A stretch of DNA of 64,000 nucleotides from an uncultured Dialister sp. (GCA_902462205.1 CABQAR010000003.1:62001-126000); one strand, 5' to 3'. Counted from the first letter of the stretch, positions 52,740 to 61,967 are shown. The notes: generated by a model from the sequence alone, not told the origin. Program-made: numbers and translations.

Positions 52740-53498
52740 TTGTTGTACAGTGTGAAGATGCGTTCCAGCCTTGGCGGCATCCATGGATCGGGAGGACGGC
52801 ATATTTCCGGGGCGGAACGGATTATTTCAGAAGAGCAGGTGGAAAAAAATGTACTGGCCATGCTCAAAAGGGCACAGACCCATGCGCGGGGAACGGCTGA
52901 TTTCATCCAGCTGAAAGTGGAAATGGTGCGGCCGGGAAATATCGAGTATTGCCAGTTGATTTCTCTCTACCAGATACGGACAGAAACGAAAGAGGAGGGA
53001 CGGCAGGCTGCGAAAAAAGAACTGCTTCGTATCGGCGTCAGTGAAAAAGCGGTTCAAAACGGTTTTGCCCTGCTGGAATCACTCACGGACAGCATGCGCG
53101 GCGCGATCGTCATGGATGCGGAAACGGGGGAACGGCTTGATGATCTGGCGGAGCGGGGCGTGCGCTGCAGCAATATGGACTGCGAGGACACGGAAGCCTA
53201 TGAACGGCAGATGAAGGACAGGGGGCTCGGCGGAGAACATCCGCGGGAAGCGCTCGTCCTTGCGTCGAAGGTGGCAGCCGCACCGGGAACGGTGGCGGAA
53301 CTCTGCTGGTCGGATGATCCCGACTATGTGACCGGATATGTGGGGTCGAAAAAATTCGGATACGGCAGGATCACCGTGATGAAGAACAGAGGGGATCCCG
53401 TCGGAGGCCGTATATTTTTTGTGGAGCATGGCACGGATATGGACAGATATATCGATTACATGCAGAACCGGGTCGTTCTTGTGAGGATGCAGAAATGA
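52740..53498 (+). CDS. bioW: 6-carboxyhexanoate-CoA ligase (pimeloyl-CoA synthetase)
   Basis: ATP-dependent ligase that converts pimelate and CoA to pimeloyl-CoA, the first dedicated step of biotin synthesis in BioW organisms. The product has YSVKMRSSLGG and GGRHISGAERI at the N-terminus, the RGAIVMDAETGERLD segment, RCSNMD, EALVLASKVAAAPGTVAELCWSDDPDY in the C-terminal half, and GYGRITVMK, in the same order as Bacillus BioW. The start is probably TTG 52740 or 52743, after GAGGTGGGGG; GTG 52731 lies on that site. Length of about 250 residues fits. It overlaps bioF by four bases. Confidence 0.95.
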   Translation: MLYSVKMRSSLGGIHGSGGRHISGAERIISEEQVEKNVLAMLKRAQTHARGTADFIQLKVEMVRPGNIEYCQLISLYQIRTETKEEGRQAAKKELLRIGVSEKAVQNGFALLESLTDSMRGAIVMDAETGERLDDLAERGVRCSNMDCEDTEAYERQMKDRGLGGEHPREALVLASKVAAAPGTVAELCWSDDPDYVTGYVGSKKFGYGRITVMKNRGDPVGGRIFFVEHGTDMDRYIDYMQNRVVLVRMQK

Positions 53499-54658
53499 AG
53501 ATAGGGAATATTTCAGAAAGGCTGGAAGAAATCAGGGGGCAGGGACGGTTCAGGACAGTGCAGGATCTGCGGATGAAAACAGCGTCCTGTGGAATGAGGA
53601 AAGACGGGAAGGAATATATTGTCTTTAATTCCAATGATTATCTGGGGATGACCCATGAAAAGGAAGTACAGCAGGCGGCGAGGGAGGCTGCCTGCTTCGG
53701 TACGGGTTCCGGCGGAGCCAGGCTGACCTCCGGCGCCGTGTTCGAGCTGTCAGCGCTGGAAAGGGAATTGGCGGCCTTTAAGCAGGTAGAGGACGCGGTG
53801 ATTTTCAATACGGGCTATATGGCGAATCTTGGCGTGCTGTATGCCCTTGCGGAAAAAGAAGATGTCATTTTCAGTGATGGGCTGAATCATGCGAGCATTG
53901 TAGACGGATGCCGCATCGCGAAGGCGAAAACCATTGTTTACCGCCATGCGGACATGGCGCAGCTGGAACGGCTTCTGCAGGAAACGGAATGCAGGGGACA
54001 GCGGTTCATCGTGACTGACGGCGTTTTCAGCATGGACGGAGATATCTGCCCGCTTCCGAAACTTCTGGAGCTGAAACGGAAGTACGATGCCTGCTTGATC
54101 GTGGACGATGCCCATGCGGTGGGCGTCATCGGAGAAACAGGACGGGGCACGGCGGAATATTTCCATATGCACGGCATCGATATACACGTGGGCACGCTGT
54201 CAAAGGCATTGGGGGCGGAAGGCGGATATGCGGCGGCGAGCCGGAAAATCTGCGATTACCTCAGAAATGTGTCCAGACCGTTTATTTTTTCCACTTCCAT
54301 TTCCGCCATGACCGGCGCGGCGGCGCTCCGGGCGCTCGAACTTCTGGAAGGGGCTCCTGAAAAATATCTGGGCAGGCTGAGGGAAAATACGGCGTTCCTG
54401 CGGCGGAGGCTGGCAGAAGCAGGGCTTCCGATCCTGCCGGGGAAAACGCCGATCATTCCGATCATCGTCGGGGATGAAAAAAAGGCAGTGGCCTATGCGG
54501 AGACCTGCAGGGAAGGGGGAATCCTTCTTTCCGCCATCCGTCCGCCATCCGTCCCCGCGGGGACGAGCCGCATCCGGTTGACGGTGACGGCGGCGCATAC
54601 AAAGGAAGAACTGGAAAAAGCGGCGGCCGTTTTAATCAAAGAGTGGAGGTCAAAATGA
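53495..54658 (+). CDS. bioF: 8-amino-7-oxononanoate synthase
   Basis: PLP enzyme of 387 residues that condenses pimeloyl-CoA with L-alanine. FNSNDYLGMTH, GTGSGGARLTSG, SDGLNHASIVDGCR, VDDAHAVGVIGETGRG and GTLSKALGAEGGY (PLP Lys near residue 238) are all present. Coupled to bioW by ATGA overlap and to the following membrane protein gene in the same way. bioA, bioD and bioB are not in the window, so later steps must be encoded elsewhere or the product is exported or shared. Confidence 0.95.
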   Translation: MKIGNISERLEEIRGQGRFRTVQDLRMKTASCGMRKDGKEYIVFNSNDYLGMTHEKEVQQAAREAACFGTGSGGARLTSGAVFELSALERELAAFKQVEDAVIFNTGYMANLGVLYALAEKEDVIFSDGLNHASIVDGCRIAKAKTIVYRHADMAQLERLLQETECRGQRFIVTDGVFSMDGDICPLPKLLELKRKYDACLIVDDAHAVGVIGETGRGTAEYFHMHGIDIHVGTLSKALGAEGGYAAASRKICDYLRNVSRPFIFSTSISAMTGAAALRALELLEGAPEKYLGRLRENTAFLRRRLAEAGLPILPGKTPIIPIIVGDEKKAVAYAETCREGGILLSAIRPPSVPAGTSRIRLTVTAAHTKEELEKAAAVLIKEWRSK

Positions 54659-55170
54659 ATGGGGAACCGGAAAATCAGGCATGCAGGCCGGAAGCGGCAG
54701 GCAACAGGGAAATCATCAGAGATATCTGCGAAACGGCGATCCTTGCCACATTGATAGGGGTGAGCGGCGCATTTAAAATCCCCGGTTTTGTTCCGGGGAC
54801 GGAATTCCAGCTTTCCGCGCCGATCGCCGTGGCCATCTGCGGCGTGTTCGGATTCAAGAAATATATTCTGGCAGGGATTCTGTCGTCCATCCTCAGTCTG
54901 GCTTTGGGGACGCATACGGTTTTAAACGTGACGATCGCCATGTCCTTCCGTGTGGCTGTCGGGGCGGTATGGCTCCTGCTCGGCTCGTCCCGGCTGTTTT
55001 ATATCATTTCAGGGCCGATCGGAACGACGGCGGCAAGAGGAGTGATGACGATTCTTCTCGGGAAGGGCTTCCTTGCCATGACGGCGGCCGCCCTGCCGGG
55101 AATGGCATTCACGGCTGCTACCGCATGGTTTTTCGCAAAGCTTCTGGGAAAATGCAAGATAAGGGCTTAA
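54655..55170 (+). CDS. small membrane transporter-like protein in bio operon
   Basis: A 171-residue protein with an N-terminal cytoplasmic stretch (~25 residues) and about five helices. The segment SGAFKIPGFVPGTEFQLSAPIAVAICGVFG and the later SLALGTHTVLNVTIAMSFRVAVG resemble substrate-binding S components of ECF-type vitamin transporters in size and feel, but it is not BioY. I start at ATG 54655 because GGAGGTCAAA precedes it and it overlaps the bioF stop (ATGA). Context suggests transport of biotin, pimelate or a precursor. The family is not certain. Confidence 0.55.
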   Translation: MNGEPENQACRPEAAGNREIIRDICETAILATLIGVSGAFKIPGFVPGTEFQLSAPIAVAICGVFGFKKYILAGILSSILSLALGTHTVLNVTIAMSFRVAVGAVWLLLGSSRLFYIISGPIGTTAARGVMTILLGKGFLAMTAAALPGMAFTAATAWFFAKLLGKCKIRA

Positions 55171-55175
55171 AAATA

Positions 55176-55220
55176 AAAAGGCCGGCCATCGACACGATAG
55201 TGTGAAGAGGCCGGTTTTAA
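55176..55220. terminator. bidirectional intrinsic terminator
   Basis: AAAAGGCCGGCC and GGCCGGTTTT form a GC-rich stem, between the bio operon and the convergent LysR gene. Confidence 0.82.
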
Positions 55221-55247
55221 AATGGAAAATACAGGCAAGGCTGTCGC

Positions 55248-56171
55248 TTAAAATTTTGGGACAGGGTCTGTCATGTTTGTTTCCGCCATCGGTTCCGGGG
55301 CGTCATTCCTGTGGGGCAGGTATTCCATGAACTTTTTTACGGCGAGGGACAATGTTTCCCTGCTTCGGAAAGCGAGGCCGATATCCCTGTAAGCCGGTTC
55401 CTGCAGGGGGCGGACGGCGATGCGGTAGGGAATCCGCTGCAGGATGAGCCGGGGAAGCAGGCTGATGCCGAGGCCGCTTTCCACCATGGACATGATGGCG
55501 TAATCGTCCCATGTGGTGAAACGGATATCGGGACGGATATGGCGGTCATTTAAGAATCGGAGGATCTCCTTATTTTCCTCTTTGGCAAGGAGGAGGAAGG
55601 GCGCCTGCTCCAGTGCGCTTATGGGAAGGGACGGGCGGTCTGCCAGAGGGTGGTTTTCAGGCAGGACGGCCATCAGCGGATCCTGTTCCAGAAAGAGCGT
55701 TTCTAAATCGGCACGGGCCGGCAGACGGAGGAATCCGCAGTCCACCCTGCCTTCAAGGATCCAGTTTTCTATTTCCCTGTAATCCCCCAAAAGGAATTCA
55801 TACCGGATGCGCGGATAATCCTGCTGGAAGGCCTTGATGATCCGGGGGAGCCAGTGGGTGGCGATGCTGGAAAAGGTTCCGATGCGGATGAGGCCTGTTT
55901 CCAGTCCGTTCAGCGCGTTGACCTCCCGCTGCAGTTTGTCGAAGTCATGGCAGAGCGCGGCTGCATAGGGAAGGAGGCGCAGTCCGTCAGAGGTGGGGAT
56001 AACCCCGTTTTTTCCCCGCTCCAGCAGGGAAAGCTTCCATTCCTCTTCCAGATCGCGGATCATGCGGCTGATGCCTGACTGGGAATAGGATAAGATGTCC
56101 GCAGCTTTTGTGAAGCTGCCGTATTCGACTGACTTGACGAAGGCAGCGTATTTTTGCAGGTTCATATCCAT
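55248..56171 (-). CDS. LysR family transcriptional regulator
   Basis: Regulator of about 307 residues with an N-terminal winged helix-turn-helix (NLQKYAAFVKSVEYGSF, ADILSYSQSGISRMIRDLEE, residues ~3-60) and an effector-binding domain (~90-290). The start is most likely ATG 56171, with GGTGA seven bases upstream; ATG 56189 is an alternative. It is divergent from the DMT transporter gene at 56282, which is its probable target. The helix-turn-helix type (SQSGISRMI) recalls the regulator at 22685, which has the same neighbour type, so the two pairs may be paralogous. Confidence 0.9.
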   Translation of the reverse strand: MDMNLQKYAAFVKSVEYGSFTKAADILSYSQSGISRMIRDLEEEWKLSLLERGKNGVIPTSDGLRLLPYAAALCHDFDKLQREVNALNGLETGLIRIGTFSSIATHWLPRIIKAFQQDYPRIRYEFLLGDYREIENWILEGRVDCGFLRLPARADLETLFLEQDPLMAVLPENHPLADRPSLPISALEQAPFLLLAKEENKEILRFLNDRHIRPDIRFTTWDDYAIMSMVESGLGISLLPRLILQRIPYRIAVRPLQEPAYRDIGLAFRSRETLSLAVKKFMEYLPHRNDAPEPMAETNMTDPVPKF

Positions 56172-56281
56172 AATGGCTTCACCATCCATTCTATTTTGTT
56201 ATGGATAATATGATAAACATTTGATTTTGTTTTACGTGTATACATGGTACACTGGCTTCAAAAGGATGGCAAGGGAGAAAA

Positions 56282-57166
56282 ATGGGTATGTATTTTCTGA
56301 AATATATCGGTGCGCTCCTCCTGTTCGGAACGAATGGGATATGGGCGGGGCAGATCCACCTGTCCAGTTATGAAATCGTATTTTTCCGCACGCTTTTGGG
56401 GTCTATGACGATGCTTGGCGTATTTCTTCTGTGCAGGAAAAAATTCACCTTCACGGCGCACCGGCGGGAAACGCTATCTATCCTCCTGTCCGGCATTATG
56501 ATGGGGATGATATGGATTTTCATGTATGAAGCGTATGTAAGGATAGGCGTGGGTCTGGCGTCCCTCTGCTATGCCTGCGGCCCCGTTATCGTCATGGCGC
56601 TGTCTCCCCTGCTTTTCGGGGAAGCTCTGGAAAATAGAAAGAAGCTGGGGTTTCTTGCGGTGGTCTGCGGAATCTGCATGGTGAACGGGCCTGTTTCCAC
56701 GGAGGGCATGTCCGGCGGAGGCCTGCTCTGCGGAGCGATGTCTGCCGTAACGTACGCAGGCATGATCATTTTCAATAAGCAGGCGAAAACGCTTCCGAAG
56801 ATGGAAAATGCATTGCTCCAGCTGTTGGCAAGCTGTGTGACGGCGAGCCTGTATCTGGGATGGAAGGGCGGCCTGTCCGTGTTTCCCGATGACGCCAGCC
56901 TGCTGCCCTTGTTTATATTAGGCGTGGCCAATACGGGGATCGGATGCTGGCTGTATTTTTCCTCCATCCCCGAGCTGTCCGTGCAGACGGTCGCCGTCTG
57001 TGATTACATCGAGCCGTTGACGGCCGTCATCCTCGCCTGTCTCCTTCTTGGAGAAACGATGAGTGTGCTGCAGCTGGCAGGGGCCTGCCTGATGATGGGC
57101 GGAGCCGTCTTCTGTGAAATGAAGGGGCGGGCGGAAAGGAAAGAGACTGTCCCGGCCCGAAGCTGA
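56282..57166 (+). CDS. EamA/DMT family transporter
   Basis: Inner-membrane permease of 294 residues with ten helices in two EamA repeats. LLLFGTNGIWAGQIHLSSYEIVFFRTLLGS (first repeat, ~14-43) and SIPELSVQTVAVCDYIEPLTAVILACLLLGETMSVLQLAGACLMMGG (second, ~225-270) match the fold. Divergent from a LysR gene. ATG 56282 follows AAGGGAGAAA. Substrate unknown. The 165 bases to the Lon-like gene contain an inverted repeat (GGCGCTGTCAATGGCGCC, then TTTTT) that works as a terminator. Confidence 0.88.
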   Translation: MGMYFLKYIGALLLFGTNGIWAGQIHLSSYEIVFFRTLLGSMTMLGVFLLCRKKFTFTAHRRETLSILLSGIMMGMIWIFMYEAYVRIGVGLASLCYACGPVIVMALSPLLFGEALENRKKLGFLAVVCGICMVNGPVSTEGMSGGGLLCGAMSAVTYAGMIIFNKQAKTLPKMENALLQLLASCVTASLYLGWKGGLSVFPDDASLLPLFILGVANTGIGCWLYFSSIPELSVQTVAVCDYIEPLTAVILACLLLGETMSVLQLAGACLMMGGAVFCEMKGRAERKETVPARS

Positions 57167-57218
57167 CGGAACAGATTGCCATATATTCCTTACGTCTGAA
57201 TAAATATGATTTCCTCTT

Positions 57219-57245
57219 ACGGCGCTGTCAATGGCGCCGTTTTTC
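57219..57245 (+). terminator. intrinsic terminator after DMT transporter gene
   Basis: ACGGCGC and GGCGCCGT pair around a short loop, followed by five T residues, after the transporter gene. Confidence 0.72.
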
Positions 57246-57331
57246 CGTGTTCTTAAAATTTCCTGCCGTATGTTGTAAAATAGATATACAGAGTAAAATC
57301 CTGCAAATGAATTTTTAAAGAAGGTCTGCGT

Positions 57332-59269
57332 ATGGAAGATATAAAGGAATTGCTCAGCCGTCTGAAAAACCGCGTGATTGACGGGACGGTGCTGGATGAG
57401 CTGGAGCTCAAACGACAACTGAATGCGATCTATACGATCTATGTCAGCGCGATCGGTCCGGAGCAGCTGATCGTCCGTGCCAGCCGGTATGATGCGCTTA
57501 AATATATTCATGATGAAAATCCGCGGAGGCGGCTGCTCGGAATTGAACGGCTGATTTTCGAGAGCAAGGATTATGTGAAGGAGCCGGAAGATACGGAAAT
57601 CCCCCATATCCTTGACCAGCTGGAAGACAGGCTGGCGGAAATACTGGCCCGGCAGGCCGTGGAAGAACAGCTTGAACGGAAGATTTCCGAACGGCTGGAA
57701 GAAAAGCATAAGGAATATGTGGATGAAATCAAACGGGAACTGGTGGAAGAGGAAACCGACGAGGTAGAGACGGCACAGAGCCGGCATAAGCTCGAAAAAC
57801 TGGAAGCCCTCGATCAGATCAGCCTGACGAAGACGGTGATGAACGTGGTGAAGCCGCAGAACCTGTCTGAAATCGTCGGTCAGGACACGGCGGTGAAGGC
57901 TCTCGCGTCAAAAATCGCGTCCCCGTATCCGCAGCATCTGATCCTGTACGGGCCGCCCGGCGTGGGCAAGACGACGGCGGCACGCCTCGTTCTGGATGAG
58001 GCGAAGAAGTTATCCTGGACGGCATTTGGAAAAGACGCGCCGTTTGTGGAATGTGACGGAACGACGCTCCGCTGGGATAACCGTGATATCACGAACCCCC
58101 TTATCGGTTCCGTCCACGATCCGATTTATCAGGGGGCGCAGCGGGAGCTGGCAGATGACGGCGTTCCCGAACCGAAGCCGGGACTGGTGACGGATGCCCA
58201 TGGCGGCATTCTGTTTATTGATGAAATAGGCGAACTGGATCCGATCCTTCTGAATAAGCTGCTGAAGGTGCTTGAGGATAAACGGGTCCGTTTCGAATCG
58301 GCCTATTATGATGAGGAAAATCCGTATGTGCCTGCCTATATCAAGAAGCTGTTCAGGGACGGCGCTCCGGCGGATTTCATCCTGATCGGCGCGACCACGA
58401 GGGAACCGCAGGAAATCAATCCTGCGATCCGGTCCCGCTGCGCGGAAGTATTTTTCGAGCCGCTCCAGCCGGGAGACGTGCGGAAGATCGTCGAGAATGC
58501 GGCGTCCAAGCTGGACGTGTCGCTGGATGACGGCGTGGCGGAGCTTATCAGCGAGTACACGATGGAAGGCAGGAAGGCGGTCAACCTTCTCTCGGATGCG
58601 TACAGTCTGGCTGTGTATGAATCGGGAAATACGGAAGATATCCATATTTCCCTTGATATCATGCGCCGTACGGCGCAGGGAAGCCGCCTGTCTCCATGGC
58701 ACAATAAGGTGGCGTCCGACGTACCGCGCATCGGCCATATCTACGGCCTTGGCGTTTCGGGATTTTTAGGAAGCACGATCGAAATCGAAGCGGCGGTCTA
58801 TCCGGCCCATGAAAAAGGAAAAGGCAGCCTGCATTTCAACGGGACGGCCGGCTCCATGGCAAAGGATTCCGTGGCGACGGCGGCCTCCGTGGTCCGCGCG
58901 CTGACGGATAAGAATCTGGGGGATTACGACCTGCATGTGAATGTCATCGGCGGCGGAAATATCGACGGTCCTTCCGCAGGAAGCGCCATTACGGCGGCCA
59001 TTATTTCCGCGCTCGAAAAAAAGCCGCTCCGGCAGGACTGGGCGTTGACGGGGGAAATATCCCTGTCGGGAGATATCAAACCGGTCGGCGGCGTGTATGA
59101 AAAAGCGTTCGGCGCCCATCAGGCGGGAATGAAAGGCGTCCTGATCCCTTATGAAAACAGGACGGATATAGAAGAAGGCCATATGGGGCTTGAAGTCGTG
59201 GCCGTGAAGCATATCAGGGATGTATTGGATAAAATGCTTGTGGAACAATTGGATGTCGACAGAGGATGA
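57332..59269 (+). CDS. Lon-like ATP-dependent protease (LonB/LonC type)
   Basis: AAA+ protease of 645 residues lacking the usual N-terminal Lon substrate domain. Residues ~1-165 are charged and helical, with coiled-coil-like Glu/Lys/Leu stretches at ~95-160. The ATPase domain has Walker A GPPGVGKT at 207-214 and Walker B-like LFIDEIGELD. The S16 protease domain has the catalytic Ser548 in DGPSAGS and Lys591 in GGVYEKAF, 43 residues apart as in Lon. It overlaps dnaB by four bases at most, an arrangement I know from Negativicutes. It probably degrades damaged or regulatory proteins; the link to replication is by position only. Confidence 0.92.
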   Translation: MEDIKELLSRLKNRVIDGTVLDELELKRQLNAIYTIYVSAIGPEQLIVRASRYDALKYIHDENPRRRLLGIERLIFESKDYVKEPEDTEIPHILDQLEDRLAEILARQAVEEQLERKISERLEEKHKEYVDEIKRELVEEETDEVETAQSRHKLEKLEALDQISLTKTVMNVVKPQNLSEIVGQDTAVKALASKIASPYPQHLILYGPPGVGKTTAARLVLDEAKKLSWTAFGKDAPFVECDGTTLRWDNRDITNPLIGSVHDPIYQGAQRELADDGVPEPKPGLVTDAHGGILFIDEIGELDPILLNKLLKVLEDKRVRFESAYYDEENPYVPAYIKKLFRDGAPADFILIGATTREPQEINPAIRSRCAEVFFEPLQPGDVRKIVENAASKLDVSLDDGVAELISEYTMEGRKAVNLLSDAYSLAVYESGNTEDIHISLDIMRRTAQGSRLSPWHNKVASDVPRIGHIYGLGVSGFLGSTIEIEAAVYPAHEKGKGSLHFNGTAGSMAKDSVATAASVVRALTDKNLGDYDLHVNVIGGGNIDGPSAGSAITAAIISALEKKPLRQDWALTGEISLSGDIKPVGGVYEKAFGAHQAGMKGVLIPYENRTDIEEGHMGLEVVAVKHIRDVLDKMLVEQLDVDRG

Positions 59270-59271
59270 AC

Positions 59272-60696
59272 ATGGCAGATACAGAACGTGGCGACCGGAA
59301 ACGGGGAACCAGAAAAAGTGACGCGGAAGCGCTGATGATCGGGCGCATGCCGCCACAGAACGTGGAAGCGGAAAAGGCCGTCCTTGGCGCGATGCTTCTG
59401 GACAGGGAAGCGATCGAGGTGGCGGAAAACCTCCTCCGGCCGGAGGATTTTTACCGTGAGCAGGACGCGATCATTTATCAGGCGATTCTGAATCTTTCCC
59501 ATGCGGGAACAGGGGCGGATATCCTGACGGTTACGGAAGAGCTGCGCCGCATGGGGCGTCTGGATGACGTAGGGGGCATCATGTATGTCAATGAGCTTCC
59601 CACCCATGTCATTACGACGAAAGGAATCTCGCGCCACGTGGAAATCGTGGCAGGCAAGGCAAAGCTGCGCCGCCTGATCGATACGGCGGGAGAAATAGCG
59701 GAAGCCGCCTATACAGAAGAAAACACGGTGGAAGAAATCGTGGATGATGCGGAACGATCCATCCTGCGGGTCGTACAGGATCAGAACGTGAAGGGCTTCA
59801 TGCCCATCGGGGAAGCCATGATATCCACCATGGCGGATATCACCAAAAAATTTGAAACCCATGAAATCGTGACCGGGGTGCCGACGGGATTTGCCAAGCT
59901 CGATGCGTTCACAAGCGGATTGCAGAAAGGGAACCTCATCATCGTGGCGGCGAGGCCGTCCATGGGTAAAACGGCCATCGTGCTGAACATGGCGAAAAAT
60001 ATGAGCCTGTCACGGGCGAAAAAATCAGTGGCTTTCTTTTCCCTTGAGATGGGCAGGGATGAACTGGTGCAGCGACTTCTCAGCGCGACAGCCCTGATCG
60101 ACAGCCAGCGCCTGAAAACAGGCAGGATCAACGGAGAAAAGGAATGGGGAAATCTGGCGGCAGCCGTCAGCGTATTTTCGGAAGCGCCGCTGTATATCGA
60201 TGACACGCCGGGCGTGACGGTGGCGCAGATCCGTTCCAAGTGCCGCCGTTTAAAGGCGGAAAAAGGGCTTGACGTGGTCATGATCGACTATCTCCAGCTG
60301 ATGACGAGCCGGAGCTCCAAATATAATGACAGCCGGCAGCAGGAAATTTCCGAGATTTCCCGTTCCCTGAAGAGTCTGGCAAGGGAATTGGAAGTGCCGA
60401 TCATCGCGCTGTCCCAGCTTTCGCGAGGCCCGGATGCGCGTCCGAACCACAGGCCGATGCTTTCCGACCTTCGTGAATCAGGCTCCATCGAGCAGGATGC
60501 GGACTTAGTCTGCTTCCTGTACAGAGAGGCGTATTACAATAAGGAAATCGAGGAAGGCGATCCGCGGCAGAATGAGACGGAAGTCATATTGGCGAAGAAC
60601 AGAAACGGCCCTGTGGGAACGATCAAGATGTTCTTTGCGGGACAGTTCACGCTGTTCTATGAAATGACGGATCGTGAAATGCCTCCGGATATGTAA
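59272..60696 (+). CDS. dnaB: replicative DNA helicase
   Basis: Hexameric helicase of the replisome, 474 residues. The N-terminal domain begins MPPQNVEAEKAVLGAMLLD at ~26-44; the RecA-like motor has Walker A AARPSMGKT at 226-234, MIDYLQLM, and ALSQLSRGPDARPNHRPMLSDLRESGSIEQDAD in the C-terminal third (given by region). I start at ATG 59272 because AGAGG lies six bases upstream; ATG 59266 directly abuts that site. It follows the Lon-like gene without a gap. Confidence 0.97.
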   Translation: MADTERGDRKRGTRKSDAEALMIGRMPPQNVEAEKAVLGAMLLDREAIEVAENLLRPEDFYREQDAIIYQAILNLSHAGTGADILTVTEELRRMGRLDDVGGIMYVNELPTHVITTKGISRHVEIVAGKAKLRRLIDTAGEIAEAAYTEENTVEEIVDDAERSILRVVQDQNVKGFMPIGEAMISTMADITKKFETHEIVTGVPTGFAKLDAFTSGLQKGNLIIVAARPSMGKTAIVLNMAKNMSLSRAKKSVAFFSLEMGRDELVQRLLSATALIDSQRLKTGRINGEKEWGNLAAAVSVFSEAPLYIDDTPGVTVAQIRSKCRRLKAEKGLDVVMIDYLQLMTSRSSKYNDSRQQEISEISRSLKSLARELEVPIIALSQLSRGPDARPNHRPMLSDLRESGSIEQDADLVCFLYREAYYNKEIEEGDPRQNETEVILAKNRNGPVGTIKMFFAGQFTLFYEMTDREMPPDM

Positions 60697-60773
60697 CGGC
60701 AATCGGTTTCCGGATAGATATACAGGATATTTTTTGAGTGGTACGGAATGGATATGGCAAAGGAGCGTGGCTG

Positions 60774-61514
60774 ATGGATCTCTGGGGAAATGAGGATGCG
60801 GAAGAATACAGGGCACGCCGGAAGGCGGAGTTTCTGGGGGCATCTTATCATTTTGAAAATTACGGCATGCTGGAGAATGCCATACACCGCTGCACCCATT
60901 GCCATTTACGGCAGGAAGGCGGCCGCGGCCCTGTGCTTTCCACGGGTCCCGTGGATTCGCCGCTGATGATCGTCGGGGAGGGCCCCGGCGGCGTGGAGGA
61001 TGAATACGGCGGTCCTCTGGTCGGTCCGTCAGGACAGCTTCTGGACAAGGCGCTCGGTTCCGTGGGAATCACAAGAGACCATGTGTATGTGACGAATATC
61101 GTCAAATGCCGTCCGAAAGGAAACAGGACGCCCACCATGGAAGAAGGGAGCTTCTGCGGAAAGGAATGGCTGGCGGAGGAAATACGCCTTATTGCCCCCA
61201 AGGTCATCATCGGCCTCGGAAAGGTAGCTCTTCGTTTCTTTCTGGGGCATGATGCGGGCATCGTCCGTTCCAGAGGCCATTGGATCGATTATCAGGGAAT
61301 TCCCGTCATGCCCACCTTTCATCCGGCGTACCTGCTCCGGCAGACGGGGGACGGACTGAAGGAAGCCAAATGGCAGGTCTATTATGATCTGAAGGCGGCC
61401 AAGGAAAAAGCGGCGGAAGCCGCGCCTGACTGGGTGTGGGAAAGCGCGGAAGCGCCCAACCTTCTGAAGGAACTGGAAGAAACAAGGGAAAGACGAAAGA
61501 ATGGCAGTTACTGA
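60774..61514 (+). CDS. uracil-DNA glycosylase, family 4 type
   Basis: Iron-sulfur uracil-DNA glycosylase of 246 residues that removes uracil from DNA. Cys40 and Cys43 (CTHCHL), with two later Cys in KCRPKGNRTPTMEEGSFCG, are the cluster ligands. GEGPGGVEDEYGGPLVGPSGQLLDK is the catalytic and uracil-binding region; HPAYLLRQ is the second DNA-binding motif. ATG 60774 follows AAAGGAG; GTG 60738 would add residues before this site. It lies 77 bases after dnaB, so it may be part of the same transcript. Confidence 0.92.
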   Translation: MDLWGNEDAEEYRARRKAEFLGASYHFENYGMLENAIHRCTHCHLRQEGGRGPVLSTGPVDSPLMIVGEGPGGVEDEYGGPLVGPSGQLLDKALGSVGITRDHVYVTNIVKCRPKGNRTPTMEEGSFCGKEWLAEEIRLIAPKVIIGLGKVALRFFLGHDAGIVRSRGHWIDYQGIPVMPTFHPAYLLRQTGDGLKEAKWQVYYDLKAAKEKAAEAAPDWVWESAEAPNLLKELEETRERRKNGSY

Positions 61515-61562
61515 AAAACGGCAGAGCCTTCCGCCGTTTTGGTATTTCAGGGAAAAACCATC

Positions 61563-61967
61563 ATGCATATTTCCAATATCGACCATATCGTGCTGACCAC
61601 GAAAGATATACGGCAGTGCCTTTCTTTTTACGGGGAGCTTCTTGGAATGGAAGTGCTCCGTGAAAACGGAAGATATGCGCTGCGCTTTGGCGATGCGAAA
61701 ATCAATATACACAGGTTCAGCGGTGAGTTTCAGCCGGCAGCGGAGCGTCCGTCGGCAGGGAGCCTTGATTTCTGCCTCATTACGGAAGATCCGATTGAGG
61801 CGGTCTATCAGGAATTAAAAAATAAAAAGGCCCCTTTCGTGACGGATATCGTGGAACGGAAAGGGGCTCTCAGGCCGATGAGGAGTTTTTATCTGCGGGA
61901 TCCCGACGGGAATCTGGTAGAAATCGCAGGATATACGGAAAAGAAAGAATACAATGGCAACGATTAA
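61563..61967 (+). CDS. VOC family protein (glyoxalase/dioxygenase superfamily)
   Basis: A 134-residue protein with the two-repeat beta-alpha-beta3 fold: ISNIDHIVLTTKDIRQCLSFYGELLGMEV starts repeat one (metal His), RYALRFGDAKINIH closes it, and RSFYLRDPDGNLVEIAGY closes repeat two (metal Glu). It resembles the group annotated as VOC virulence proteins. Start ATG 61563 follows AGGGAAAAACC. Substrate unknown. It overlaps the next gene by 14 bases. Confidence 0.88.
   Translation: MHISNIDHIVLTTKDIRQCLSFYGELLGMEVLRENGRYALRFGDAKINIHRFSGEFQPAAERPSAGSLDFCLITEDPIEAVYQELKNKKAPFVTDIVERKGALRPMRSFYLRDPDGNLVEIAGYTEKKEYNGND

Noticed and set aside
58010..58738. 242-codon minus-strand frame opposite the Lon-like protease gene
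   Set aside because: Antisense artefact of GC-rich codon use; no start signal.
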